Below the pieces are notes generated by a model. The model was not told where the DNA came from, searched no databases, and worked only from the letters and a program-made list of their open reading frames with translations. A DNA stretch of 64,000 nt from Craterostigma plantagineum. Taxonomy: Eukaryota > Streptophyta > Magnoliopsida > Lamiales > Linderniaceae. The stretch is taken from assembly GCA_027422505.1 (NCBI GenBank), contig JAPQWV010000364.1:124001-188000 (forward strand). The letters are read 5' to 3'. Both the position numbers and the translations under genes were made by a program. Position 1 is the stretch's first letter; each line of letters begins with the position of its first letter. Below, in pieces: positions 24,501-34,384 of the stretch.

Positions 24501-27174
24501 CTCAATCCGAATATGAAAGATGTCGTGAAGAAAGAGGTTATCAAGCTATTAGACGCGGGGATGATCTACCCTATCTCAGATAGCGCTTGGGTAAGTCCGG
24601 TCCAAGTGGTCCCGAAGAAGGGAGGAATGACGGTCGTCACTAACGATAAGAATGAATTGATTCCAACAAGGACCGTTACTGGGTGGCGTGTGTGCATCGA
24701 CTACAGAAAATTAAACGACGCCACGAGAAAGGACCATTTCCCCTTACCATTTATTGATCAAATGCTAGAAAAATTATCTGGTCATTCATTTTATTGCTTT
24801 CTTGATGGTCTTTCAGGATATCTGCAGATTCCCATTGCACCTGAGGACCAGGAGAAGACCACATTCACTTGTCCCTTCGGTACGTTTGCGTATCGAAGGA
24901 TGCCATTCGGTCTATGCAACGCTCCGGCCACCTTCCAGCGATGTATGATGGCAATATTCGACGAGTTGGTAGGTGAGGTAATGGAGGTGTTTATGGATGA
25001 TTTTTCGGTATTTGGGTCGTCGTTTGATGTATGCCTTGCTAATCTGAAGCTTGTACTCGCACGCTGCGAAGAAACGAACTTGGCACTTAATTGGGAGAAG
25101 TGTCATTTCATGGTTCGAGAGGGTATAGTTCTGGGCCATAAGATTTCCTCTAAAGGAATCGAAGTGGACCGAGCTAAATTAGAGACAATAGAAAAATTAC
25201 CTGTCCCCTCGAACGTGAGATCAATTAGGAGTTTTCTAGGACATGCTGGCTTTTATCGTAGGTTCATTAAGGATTTTTCTAAAATTGCTCGACCCATGTC
25301 TAGATTACTTGAGAAAGATGCTCCGTTTGATTTTAACGATGAATGTTTGCATGCCTTTAATTTGCTTAAGGAGCGATTGATCGCAGCACCTATCATGGTC
25401 GCCCCTGACTGGGGGCTGCCCTTTGAACTAATGTGCGATGCTAGTGACTATGCAGTTGGGGCCGTGCTAGGGCAGCGTAAGGACAACCATTTCAGGCCGA
25501 TATATTACGCGAGTAAGACGCTAGACGCAGCCCAAGCTAATTACACGACCACCGAAAAGGAGCTGTTGGCTGTCGTGTTTGCTTTCGACAAGTTCAGGTC
25601 ATATCTTATCCTATCCAAAGTTATTGTTTTTACTGACCATTCTGCTCTTAAGTACTTGTTAGCAAAGCCCGACGCCAAGCCACGGCTGATCAGATGGATC
25701 CTACTACTGCAAGAGTTCGATATTGAGATTCGGGATAAGAAAGGTGCGGAGAACCTAGCGGCGGACCACCTCTCTCGACTGGAGGAGTCCGAAATATACC
25801 ACAAGGACGGAAAGCCGATACAAGATAGGTTCCCAGACGAGCATCTTTACTCAATACAGGTGGTAAGTGACAACACTCCCTGGTTTGCAGATTACGCTAA
25901 CTATCTTGTTGCGAGGGTTCTACCAAAGGGATACATACACAAGTCAGCAAAAGAAGAAATTCTTTTCTGACTTGAAGTATTACTATTGGGAAGATCCATA
26001 TCTGTTCGGGCGATGTGCAGACCAGATGATACGACGATGTGTTGCTCCCCCTGAGACGACGAAGATTCTAGGGCATTGCCATAGCGGACCTACTGGAGGG
26101 CATTATGCAGCCAATCGAACAGCTCAGAAGGTGCTGGAAAGCGGGTTTTATTGGCCAACGATTTTCAAAGACGCCCAACGGTATGTTGACAATTGTGATC
26201 AATGTCAGCGCACAGGTAATATCTCAAAACGTGATGAGATGCCTCAAAATTTTATTCTAGTTTCTGAGATTTTCGATGTTTGGGGTATAGATTTCATGGG
26301 CCCGTTTCCTAGTTCGTATAATAATAAGTACATTCTGGTTGCTGTAGACTATGTGTCTAAGTGGGCCGAGGCGCAAGCTTTACCCACGAACGATGCTAAG
26401 GTTGTTGTGCGATTTTTACGAACATTAATTTCACGATTTGGGGCACCTAGATGCATCATTAGCGATAGAGGCACCCATTTCTGTAACACCCAATTTGCAC
26501 GTACCTTAGATCGATATGGTGTTAAACACAGTCTGTCCACCCCTTATCACCCTCAGGCTAGCGGTCAGGTAGAAGTCGTGAACCGCGAGTTAAAACGTAT
26601 TCTTGAGAAAACTATAGCTGGGAACCGTAAGGAGTGGGCTAATAAGCTTAATGACGCACTTTGGGCGTATAGAACCGCGTATAAGACACCAATAGGTACT
26701 ACACCGTATAGATTGGTTTACGGGAAGGCATGCCACCTCCCCGTAGAAATCGAACATAAAGCCTATTGGGCAATTAAGTCATTGGATATGGATTTGGGGA
26801 AAGCCGGTGAAAAGCGGCAGCTCCAAATTAATGAGCTTGACGAGTGGCGTTTATCAGCTTATGATAATGCCAGAATGTATAAAGAGCGTTCAAAAGTCTA
26901 CCATGATAACAAAATTAGGCACAGACGAGAATTTCAAGAAGGGGACCAAGTCCTCCTCTTTAATTCTCGACTTAGGCTTTTTCCTGGTAAGCTTAGGTCA
27001 CGTTGGTCAGGACCGTTCACTGTTACTCGTGTTTTCTCATACGGTACTGTTGAGATTTCAGGTATGGGACAGGGTACTTTCAAGGTGAATGGGCACCGAT
27101 TGAAGCATTATCATGGAGGCGAGGAAAATTTGAGCGATAAGGAGGTATTATACCTCGATTTCAAGCCAGCATAA
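21591..27174 (+). pseudogene. Athila gag-pol, one nonsense and one frameshift
   Basis: Polyprotein starting at the ATG at 21591. The gag core (around 21950-22430) leads to a CX2CX3HX4C knuckle (CGICGAAHETSEC, near 22687). An acidic/lysine-rich linker follows. Protease has DLGASIN near 23705. RT has FMDD at 24990-25001. RNase H begins at CDASDY near 25436. Integrase has an HHCC finger (26070-26210) and a DDE core with GIDFMGP and ISDRGTHF. Codon 281 is TAG (22431-22433); the second Athila has TGG (Trp) there. The frame then runs open to 25970, where a shift near 25925-25945 moves the integrase into the frame of 25867-27174. Everything else is intact, consistent with a young element that recently lost autonomy. 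Gag could still be made up to residue 280. Confidence 0.92.
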
Positions 27175-27546
27175 GAGCCTAGGAAGGACGTCAGGCTGAG
27201 ACGTTAAAAGAAGCGCTCCTTGGGAGGCAACCCAGGTATTTCTATTTTATGTTTTAGGTATATATATATATATAAAAAAAAAAAATCTAAACCTATATAT
27301 ATATTAAATTAAATAAAACACTAATAACAACAAATAATAATAATAACAGTAATAGTTAATTAATAATAAGTTTATTACAAACATCGAAGATGGGTACAAC
27401 GCAGGATCGAAAGATGAGATAGGAACATAGTTTTACTACAATGATGGTTACAACACCATTACAACGTGTGAAAGACCAAGACAAAAGCAAATTAAAACTG
27501 CGAACAAAAGACAGAACAATAGTTTATTTTGCTTCATAAGGGCGGG

Positions 27547-27711
27547 TTACTCACAAGTGCACCTTGTGAGAACCCAACACACGAAAGCGAGTAAAACTGC
27601 GAACAAACCCACAAGAAGAGCGAAGTAGAGTGACAGCATATCTAAGTTGCGTCGAACCCTCACGTATTCTTCACTCTCATTCTCACGGTCTTGCTGCTGT
27701 CCCCAATACAT
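27547..27711 (-). CDS. Small antisense ORF, 54 aa, one membrane helix
   Basis: Lies in the Athila element between pol and the sense downstream ORF, on the opposite strand. The protein has a polar acidic N-terminus (residues 1-24, with basic VRVRRN just before the helix), a hydrophobic segment at 25-48 (LYFALLVGLFAVLLAFVC) and a short TRCTCE tail. A canonical TATAAATA stands 92 bases upstream of the ATG (27803-27810). AATAAA signals occur downstream on the minus strand near 27527 and 27376. This forms a compact transcription unit of its own. I recognise no family. Tat-lineage gypsy elements are known to carry antisense ORFs in this position, but I cannot say this one is related. It could be fortuitous; the promoter and membrane-helix combination argues against that. 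Confidence 0.5.
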   Translation of the reverse strand: MYWGQQQDRENESEEYVRVRRNLDMLSLYFALLVGLFAVLLAFVCWVLTRCTCE

Positions 27712-27802
27712 AGTGGCTAGCTAACCCAGAAATTTCAAAAATAAGATTGTAAAGACGTAGGATTTATGGTAGATGATGCTATTGTGTTGTTCTACCACTG
27801 TC

Positions 27803-27810
27803 TATTTATA
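27803..27810 (-). promoter_or_regulatory. TATA box for the antisense ORF
   Basis: TATAAATA on the minus strand (CCTATAAATAGACAG), giving a predicted 5' leader of about 60 bases before the ATG ending at 27711. No other TATA box in this orientation was noticed nearby. Confidence 0.6.
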
Positions 27811-28048
27811 GGCATGAACGGCACAAAAATATCATTGTCGTATCAGCAAATCCCATAAATGATACAGACGAATTTTTGACTTGGATGATCTGACGCCGAG
27901 CGAGAAAGTGATATTTCGTTTGTCGATTATCAGATTTTTCCTTGCGCTAATCGTTCTCGAAAAATTCGTTGATTGCGTGTCAATCATAGTTTAAATATAT
28001 ATCAAATAATAAAAAGTATTATAAATAAAAAAAAAAATATATTATAGA

Positions 28049-28652
28049 AGTCACGGCCAATGATTCGACAGTCACGGCCGCGACCATGGCCAACTATAGC
28101 CACTGCTAAAATTCACGGCCATGTGCTTAGTCACTCACGGCCGTGAGTCGTTGAGCAACAACCCTATCTCACACTGCCAACATTCACGGTTAGTGTCCCG
28201 TGAGTCACGGCCGTGAACTATGGATTACTGGTATACTGCCCTTCGTCACGGCCTGTGGATAACAATTCACGGCCGTGACTCCGGCGGTTTATTAAAAAAA
28301 AAAAGAAAAAGAAAAAAAAAAACAAAATAATAATAAAAAAAAAAGGAAAATAAAATAAACAAAAACAATAAAAATAAAAATAATAAAATAAATAAATAAT
28401 AAATAAATAAATACACAAAACAAAAAAAAATAATAATAATAATAATAATAAAAAAAATTAATAAAAAAAAATATATATATATGGCGAGGGTGTCACGGCC
28501 CGTGTCACGAACGTCACGGCCGTGACATAGACGGGCTTAACCTACTGCCCGAGATCACGGCTAATGACTCCAGAAGTCACGGCCGTGACCAAGCGCATAG
28601 GTGCACACTGTCTATCTTCACGGCTTGTGAATTCATATTCACGGCCGTGAAT
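28049..28652 (-). promoter_or_regulatory. Internal TCACGGCCGTGA array, inverted relative to the LTR
   Basis: At least six full or near-full palindromes with accompanying half sites. Here the half site precedes the full palindrome, so the unit order is the reverse complement of the LTR array, and shared words such as TCGGGCAGT follow on the minus strand. It lies between the antisense ORF (to the left) and the leader exon of the sense ORF (to the right). An A-rich tract (28290-28480) splits it. It probably derives from an inverted LTR segment. Confidence 0.65.
28290..28480 (+). repeat. A-rich low-complexity tract
   Basis: About 190 bases of AAAATAATAA-type sequence ending in a short TATATA run. 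Frames across it are artefacts. Confidence 0.85.
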
Positions 28653-29437
28653 GAGACGGTTTTAACCCTTAAAATCGACATTTCATCATTCTCTTCATCT
28701 TCTTCGCACCGAACAAACCTCGACTATCTCTTTCACTCCAAAATCACCGCATCCCCAAACACATCCATTGCTAAAACCTCAGGCGACACCAAACAATCCA
28801 TCTCTCCTCCCTCTCAACGTGCTTAAATCGACGAGGTATGAGCTTTAATCCTCCAAATTATATTTTGTCGACTGTGGGCATTTTCGCAGATTTGGATCTT
28901 TTAAGTGTTTACATTGCTCTAGCATGAATAGATTCATGCTATAAACGTGTTGGGCTTGAAGGATTTGTAGTTTTCGTGCGTTAATTTCGATTTTGGATGA
29001 GGAACCCTAAGTTTAAAATTTGGGGCTTTTCGAATTTAGGCAATGTGGTGTTGTCTTGCTCTTTCACGACTAGATTCTTGCATTAAACACGATGGGCTAG
29101 ATCAATTTCGTAATCGAGTCCTTTAATTTCAATTTGGGAATGATAAACCCTAAGTTTCGAATTTGAGGAATTTTCGAATTTGTAACGAAATTGGTTGCGT
29201 CTAATGGATTATTAGCTGTTGATTCATTGAATGAAGTTCAAAAAATGTGCTTGGTTGCCCAATGTTTGCGATTAGAATGCATAGTTTAGAATGTCTATTA
29301 TGTGTTCGACAAAATGCCGCTACGAATTTATATATGTTCTTGCTTTGGAGTTGTCAATTTTGTCGTTCGTTGGTCGAGTCAAGCTGTGTTGATTATTTTT
29401 TTTTTCTCGCCAACTCACATTTGGACTTCTAGGTATC

Positions 29438-30775
29438 ATGGGTAAGAGCCGAACCGCTGCAGGACGTGCTAACGATTCGCGATCAACGAGTCGTTCACGT
29501 CGAGGCCAAAACACGCCGTCGCTACTAGAATCTATGGGGCAGTTTGACGACGAAACGCACCAGGCCCGTTACAACAGGCTAAAGAGCACGGAATTCATTC
29601 TGACTGATCAGATTGACCACGACACGCTGGAAAAATATCACATCGACCAGCAAGTGGCCGGCTACGCGTCCCTCAGCGGATGGCTCGACTTCTTCCACAT
29701 TGACGAGCCGGCCTATAAGGAGCTAACCTTGGAGTTCTTATCCACCTACAATTTCAACGAGCACGGGCGTGACAAAATCACATTCAGGGCGTTTAATACA
29801 GAGCATACCGTCGATGAAGACGATATTTGCACGGCGCTTGGATTGAATGTACCAGACTTTGGAGAACAGGGCCAATACCCAGATGCATATTACAAGGAGT
29901 ACCTTAGCTATCCGCCGCAGCGCCAGACCTATTGGGAGGAACTCGTGCGACCCGGCGAACCTGCCTTTAGTGTGAAGACCTCGAAAGCGTCTTCGCTCAG
30001 GAGCCCTGGTTTACGTTACATCCACCGGTTGCTTTCGACCTCGCTCACACCAAGGGGCGACTCGCACGGCGCGATTGGACTTCGCGATCTGTACTACTTG
30101 GTCAGGATGCAGCATGGTCAACTGGTGCACTTAGGATTGGGCATGGCACACGCCTTCAGTGCCCAGGCTGATGTTCGTAGTCACGGGAAGATCGCAGTGG
30201 GGCCGTTTATTACGAAGGTTATCAAGGGGATGAACTTGTGGCCAGCGAATCCACCAGAGATGACGATTGTGGGTGGGCGAAACCTGGTGAACGAGGACAT
30301 GATGCTCAAGATGAAGATGCTGATCAAAGCGCCGAATTGGTCCCGTTCGAACAAGGTCTTTGTTTGGCACGCAGTTTACCGTGGGCAGACGGACCTCGGT
30401 GAAGCATTCCCTGAGCCACTGGAAATTGAGGGTGCGGGGCCATTCCCCGTTCACCCAGACACTGCCGGCACTTCCCATTCCTCCGGCTACCACGAGGGGG
30501 AATCATCAGGGGTCGCTCCTTACGCGTCAGCCGCAGACCTTCACACACTGCGCGAGGACATGCTCCGCTACAATCAGGAGGCCATACAGCGTGACGAGGA
30601 GACACGACGCCGTCAGGACGAGTACGAGCGTCGAAACGAGGAAGCCCACAGACGCTATCGCGAGGAGCAAGAGCGATATGAGCTGGCTCTTAAAGCCATG
30701 GAAGATGCGGTCAGACGATCACAGGAATCACTGGCGTTCCTTCGCCCTCGGCAGCCCTCACCACCACCACCTTAG
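29438..30775 (+). CDS. Athila downstream ORF (ORF2/env-position protein), 445 aa
   Basis: Uninterrupted frame between pol and the 3' LTR in the sense direction. The N-terminus is basic and serine-rich. The central part (about residues 70-160, with YKELTLEFLSTYNF then ITFRAF) resembles the family described as Arabidopsis retrotransposon (Athila) ORF-1, related to plant mobile domains. The last 80 residues are a charged E/R-rich probable coiled coil followed by a polyproline tail. There is no signal peptide or membrane helix, so an envelope role is doubtful. The ATG follows a likely 597-base leader intron (28836-29432, GAG|GTATG to TTCTAG|G), which suggests its own spliced transcript. The intact frame contrasts with the broken gag-pol. 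Confidence 0.8.
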   Translation: MGKSRTAAGRANDSRSTSRSRRGQNTPSLLESMGQFDDETHQARYNRLKSTEFILTDQIDHDTLEKYHIDQQVAGYASLSGWLDFFHIDEPAYKELTLEFLSTYNFNEHGRDKITFRAFNTEHTVDEDDICTALGLNVPDFGEQGQYPDAYYKEYLSYPPQRQTYWEELVRPGEPAFSVKTSKASSLRSPGLRYIHRLLSTSLTPRGDSHGAIGLRDLYYLVRMQHGQLVHLGLGMAHAFSAQADVRSHGKIAVGPFITKVIKGMNLWPANPPEMTIVGGRNLVNEDMMLKMKMLIKAPNWSRSNKVFVWHAVYRGQTDLGEAFPEPLEIEGAGPFPVHPDTAGTSHSSGYHEGESSGVAPYASAADLHTLREDMLRYNQEAIQRDEETRRRQDEYERRNEEAHRRYREEQERYELALKAMEDAVRRSQESLAFLRPRQPSPPPP

Positions 30776-32363
30776 TTCCAACTGCAGTTGGGATTTTTCT
30801 TTTGTAAAACACTGTCTGTTTGGTCTAGTCATCCAGACACTTTTGATGATTATGACTCGTTTTGCTGTTTACTTCTTATTTCCATCGTACGTTTAATCTT
30901 CTTTTCAGTGTTTTCAGGAAACGTGTCACAATTTACGCCACTACAACCCAAAATATTCACAATCAGTGAAGCAACCATGTTCAAACTATATCAAATGATG
31001 GAGGCAGGGCCACGCCAATTTTTCAGGGGAGTCACGTTCTTTTCAACTTCTTTTACCTTCCTGTTATTTATTTTACACGTTGAGGACAACGTGAATCTTA
31101 AGTGTGGGGAGGGGGAATTGTGTTGGGAATTTTGTTGAAAAGTTACGTGAAATTTTTTTTTAGGTGCCGTGGCTATTAAATCTATGAAAATATGGCATGA
31201 TTGTTTGCGTTCATCTCAATGTGGATTGCATATTAGGGAGTCTAGTGAGCGATGAAAGACATGCATCAGTGATTTAATCTTTTCAGCATGAATAGATATA
31301 GTGTTGCTTTGAGAGATTCACACACATAACCCATGTTCCGTTGTGAGAGTTTGAGCTGACGAGCTTTTGCTCATTTTTCTTGGTTGTGTGAGTAGTGCAT
31401 AATTTACGTCTCCCTAGAACTTGCTTGTTTGATACGCATTGAAATTGCTTATAGTATGTTTTGTATGAATATGACGAAGGCATTAGGAAATAAGTCCAGG
31501 GCCAAAGTTTCCAACCACGACTGATCACCGTAGTTAGCCACTTTGAGCCTAAGCCTATTTATTTCTTACACTTCGTATATCATAAGCCACTAACCTAAAT
31601 TAGCCTCCAGAGATCATCTGAACCCGAGTTAAGCAGGAAGTGAAGGTTGAATGTCAAAGTCGAAAAGCGAGTCGGATGACCCGACAACTCCGAGACAACG
31701 CCGAAAGCAGTGGAGAACGCCTCAATGTGAAAAAAAGGAAAAAAAAAAAGCGAAGTGGAACGAGGATAAGCTATTGTGAAAAAAAAAAAAAGAACCTTTC
31801 CTTTGATAATCTTCCGGTCTCGTGAATTCCACATCATTCCATCATTTCGAGACTTGGAAGAAGAAAGGCTTAGTGGAACGCAGCAGAAATAAGAGAATAT
31901 GAAGACGGCGTAATCAAAAGGGTTGATCCTGGCGCGCTTTAGACAATGACATGAAGACCGACACGACTGCTACTCATATGTGATCCCACTACCACCTCAT
32001 TACTATCTGAACCCATTTAACCCGAAAAGACCTTCTGATTCATGCTAACTGCTTTAAGTTGTAGACGTGCGATTGACTAGCAAGCATATGGTAGAGACTA
32101 GATTATTGCATGAATTGAGCGATTCACAGATTTATTAGCCTATACACTGAGTGATTTGAGTGAATCCCTGTGAGGTGTGGATCTCGATTAGTAGTGCTAA
32201 TGAAATTCGTGTCGATTAGTGCTGATTATTGTTGCAGTGTCTATAATTGCTTGCTTAATTCCTATTTGTGTTTTCCATCTGCGTTGGTGAATTGTGAATG
32301 GTCGTGCCGTTATCTTGATAACCTTTTCTTGCTTTTATTTTGCTTGAGGACAAGCAAAAGCTT
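30776..32363 (+). other. Athila 3' non-coding region
   Basis: About 1.6 kb with no credible gene. It contains a second polypurine-like block at 31098-31115 and two poly(A)-rich stretches near 31735-31795. The open frames here are short and show no family pattern. Confidence 0.6.
31098..31115 (+). other. Internal polypurine-tract-like block
   Basis: TTAAGTGTGGGGAGGGGG preceded by TTGAGGACAA, matching the true polypurine tract at 32364-32378, which is preceded by the same TTGAGGACAA. It could prime a second plus strand or be a relic of duplication. Confidence 0.6.
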
Positions 32364-32378
32364 AAGTGTGGGGAGGTT
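32364..32378 (+). other. Athila polypurine tract
   Basis: AAGTGTGGGGAGGTT directly abuts the 3' LTR (TGATAAAC at 32379) and serves as plus-strand primer during reverse transcription. Confidence 0.85.
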
Positions 32379-34042
32379 TGATAAACGTATTTTAATACGT
32401 TTATTGTTATGTTTATTTGGGTTATAATAGGAAAGTTTTGATCATTCTATGCATTTATTGGCTCTATTTACACCCATTTAAATATTGTAGGACCTTAGAA
32501 TGATTATCGAGCGAAAAGGAACGAAAACGAGGCGAAAACGACACGAAAATGGCGAAGTTTGAAGCTGCCAGATATACGTCACGGCCATGAACAGTCTTAA
32601 CAGAGCCGTGAATCATGGCAGAGAGCTTAAGGAGCAAAGGTCACCTAGTGTCACGGCCGTGAATCCTACTGCACGAAGCCGTGAAATCGGGCAGTGGGTC
32701 GATTATCGAGAGTCACGGCCGTGAACTGCTATGCACGAGGCCGTGAACCTGGGCAGTGAGCATGAGAGACATAAGCTTACAGTGTCACGGCCGTGAACAT
32801 CGTTGTACGAAGCCGTGAATCTAGGCAGAGACTACACTCTACCTTGTCACGGCCGTGACTCCTCAGCAAGAAGCCGTGAACAGTGGCAGAGAGCTTGATG
32901 AAGAAAATTCCTTTAAGTCACGGCCGTGACTTCAGATGCAACAAGCCGTGACTCATGCCAGAAAGTCAAGAAATAGGGTTTTTAGCCGCCGTCACGGCCG
33001 TGAAGGCCCGTTATGAAGCCGTGAACGTGCCAAATTTCAAGGTTTTGGCCCATTTTCGAAGGATAAAAGGGGAACCCTCCTTAGAATTCAAGAACAACTG
33101 GAAAGGGACGAAAAACAGAGAGAAAAGAAGAGAAGGAAGAACACTAGAAGCAGTCCCGTGATTCGGAGAAGCTCAAGGGACGATCCAACAACGAAGCTAC
33201 GCTCATACGATCGAGGAACGAGAGCTCCACCTCGAAAACGCCATATTCACTTCTTAGGGAAGTTTTTATGAGTTCTCTATCCTCGTTACCTTTAAATCTC
33301 GTTGTTGTGACGTTTAATATGAGTAGCTAATCCTCTTGTGTGTTTGGGAATAGATGAACGTTGGGTTATGTCGTAGTTAAGGCGTAGGATAATCGTGAAC
33401 ACGTGTATTCGACAATTTATCGTTCTATGATATTGTTTCTTCGTATCAATATGTCTATGTGTTGATATGAATGCGTGGTGTATCGTTTAGGGCGACAGCT
33501 AAATAACGATCAGGCCGTTTATAGACGTTAGGATTCGAGTATAGGGCGACAGCAAATACTCGATCCTCGCAATCTAGTAATCGCTGAACTTAGATTCCCA
33601 CGAACGTTTAGGGCGACAGCAAATCCGTGAGTGGGTAGGAAATTACTGCGATTTAGTCGATTTTCACGTCGGAGCGATATTCCGTAGCTTTAGCCGACAG
33701 CACCTAGCGGGATTCGAATCCCGAACACATATTTGTCACCTCAAGTCACTTTTATTACTTCTAGTTGTGTTCCTTAGTCTTCCAATACTTTAAGTTGCTT
33801 GTTAAATTAGTTCATAGTATAAACAAATCCTGTTATTTTATTTAGGTTAAATATCGAATCGATAGGTCAATACTAGTAATCAATTTATTCCTCGTGTTCG
33901 ATACTCGGATATTCACTATAGCTATATTACAAACGATAGGTACACTGCCTATCGCGCGTGATTCTAGTTATAATGTATTCGTTTTAATTATTACTTGACG
34001 TACTCGCACAAATATTTATTTAAACATACACGCACGCGATCA
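32379..34042 (+). repeat. Athila 3' LTR
   Basis: 1,664 bp, the same length as the 5' LTR and about 99.8% identical by eye. The palindrome array is at 32578-33026, the TATA-like box at 33062 and the stem-loops at 33481-33635. It is followed by the GAGTG target duplication. Confidence 0.95.
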
Positions 34043-34384
34043 GAGTGCACGCTGCATTGCATATTCACCTACTGAGCAATAGCTTAGTCTTTTACGTGTT
34101 GTAGGTACAGACGAGTCCGACGTCGATGAACGTCAGGGCTGAGTTAGTGACTGGCGGAGGTGACTCCACGGGCTTTTGAGGGCGAGAGCGGTACATGGAT
34201 GCGACATGTGGAGCGGCATAACTGTTGGGAATATTTTTGGGGCTTCGGCCCATGTATAGATACCTTTTGTAAAACGATATTTGGTTAATATTTTAATTTA
34301 AAAAGTTTTTTGTAAATTGGGCTTTCCACTTCTTCTGTTGCGGAAATCCGCCAAACTAAGTCATTAAGAATTAGGGTCGTTACA

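Larger units (their letters stand above)
19718..34042 (+). mobile_element. Athila-type Ty3-gypsy retrotransposon, 14,325 bp, young
   Basis: Complete element with the perfect five-base duplication GAGTG (19713-19717 and 34043-34047), two 1,664-bp LTRs, an Asp-tRNA primer site and a polypurine tract. Gene order: gag-protease-RT-RNase H-integrase, then about 5.2 kb with a small antisense ORF and a 445-aa sense ORF, which matches the Athila clade (RT motif FMDD, extra downstream ORF). The LTRs differ at four positions by eye (about 0.24%), so it inserted recently, far later than the copia that contains it. The polyprotein frame has one stop codon and one frameshift. Confidence 0.95.
14125..34384 (-). 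mobile_element. Long solo LTR, Tekay/Del-like Ty3-gypsy, with nested insertions
   Basis: Begins TGAACACCCGTAATTT and ends GGGTCGTTACA, bounded by the perfect five-base duplication CAGAG (14120-14124 and 34385-34389) inside the copia integrase. On the minus strand it would read TGTAACGACCC... to ...GGGTGTTCA, a form I associate with Tekay/Del chromovirus LTRs (inference). Its own parts are 14125-14481, 17900-19717 and 34043-34384, about 2.5 kb. No internal gag-pol of its own is present, hence a solo LTR left by LTR-LTR recombination. A hAT nest and an Athila element were inserted into it. Confidence 0.8.

Noticed and set aside
28218..28418. Phe/Tyr-rich minus-strand frame
   Set aside because: It is a translation of an A-rich microsatellite tract.
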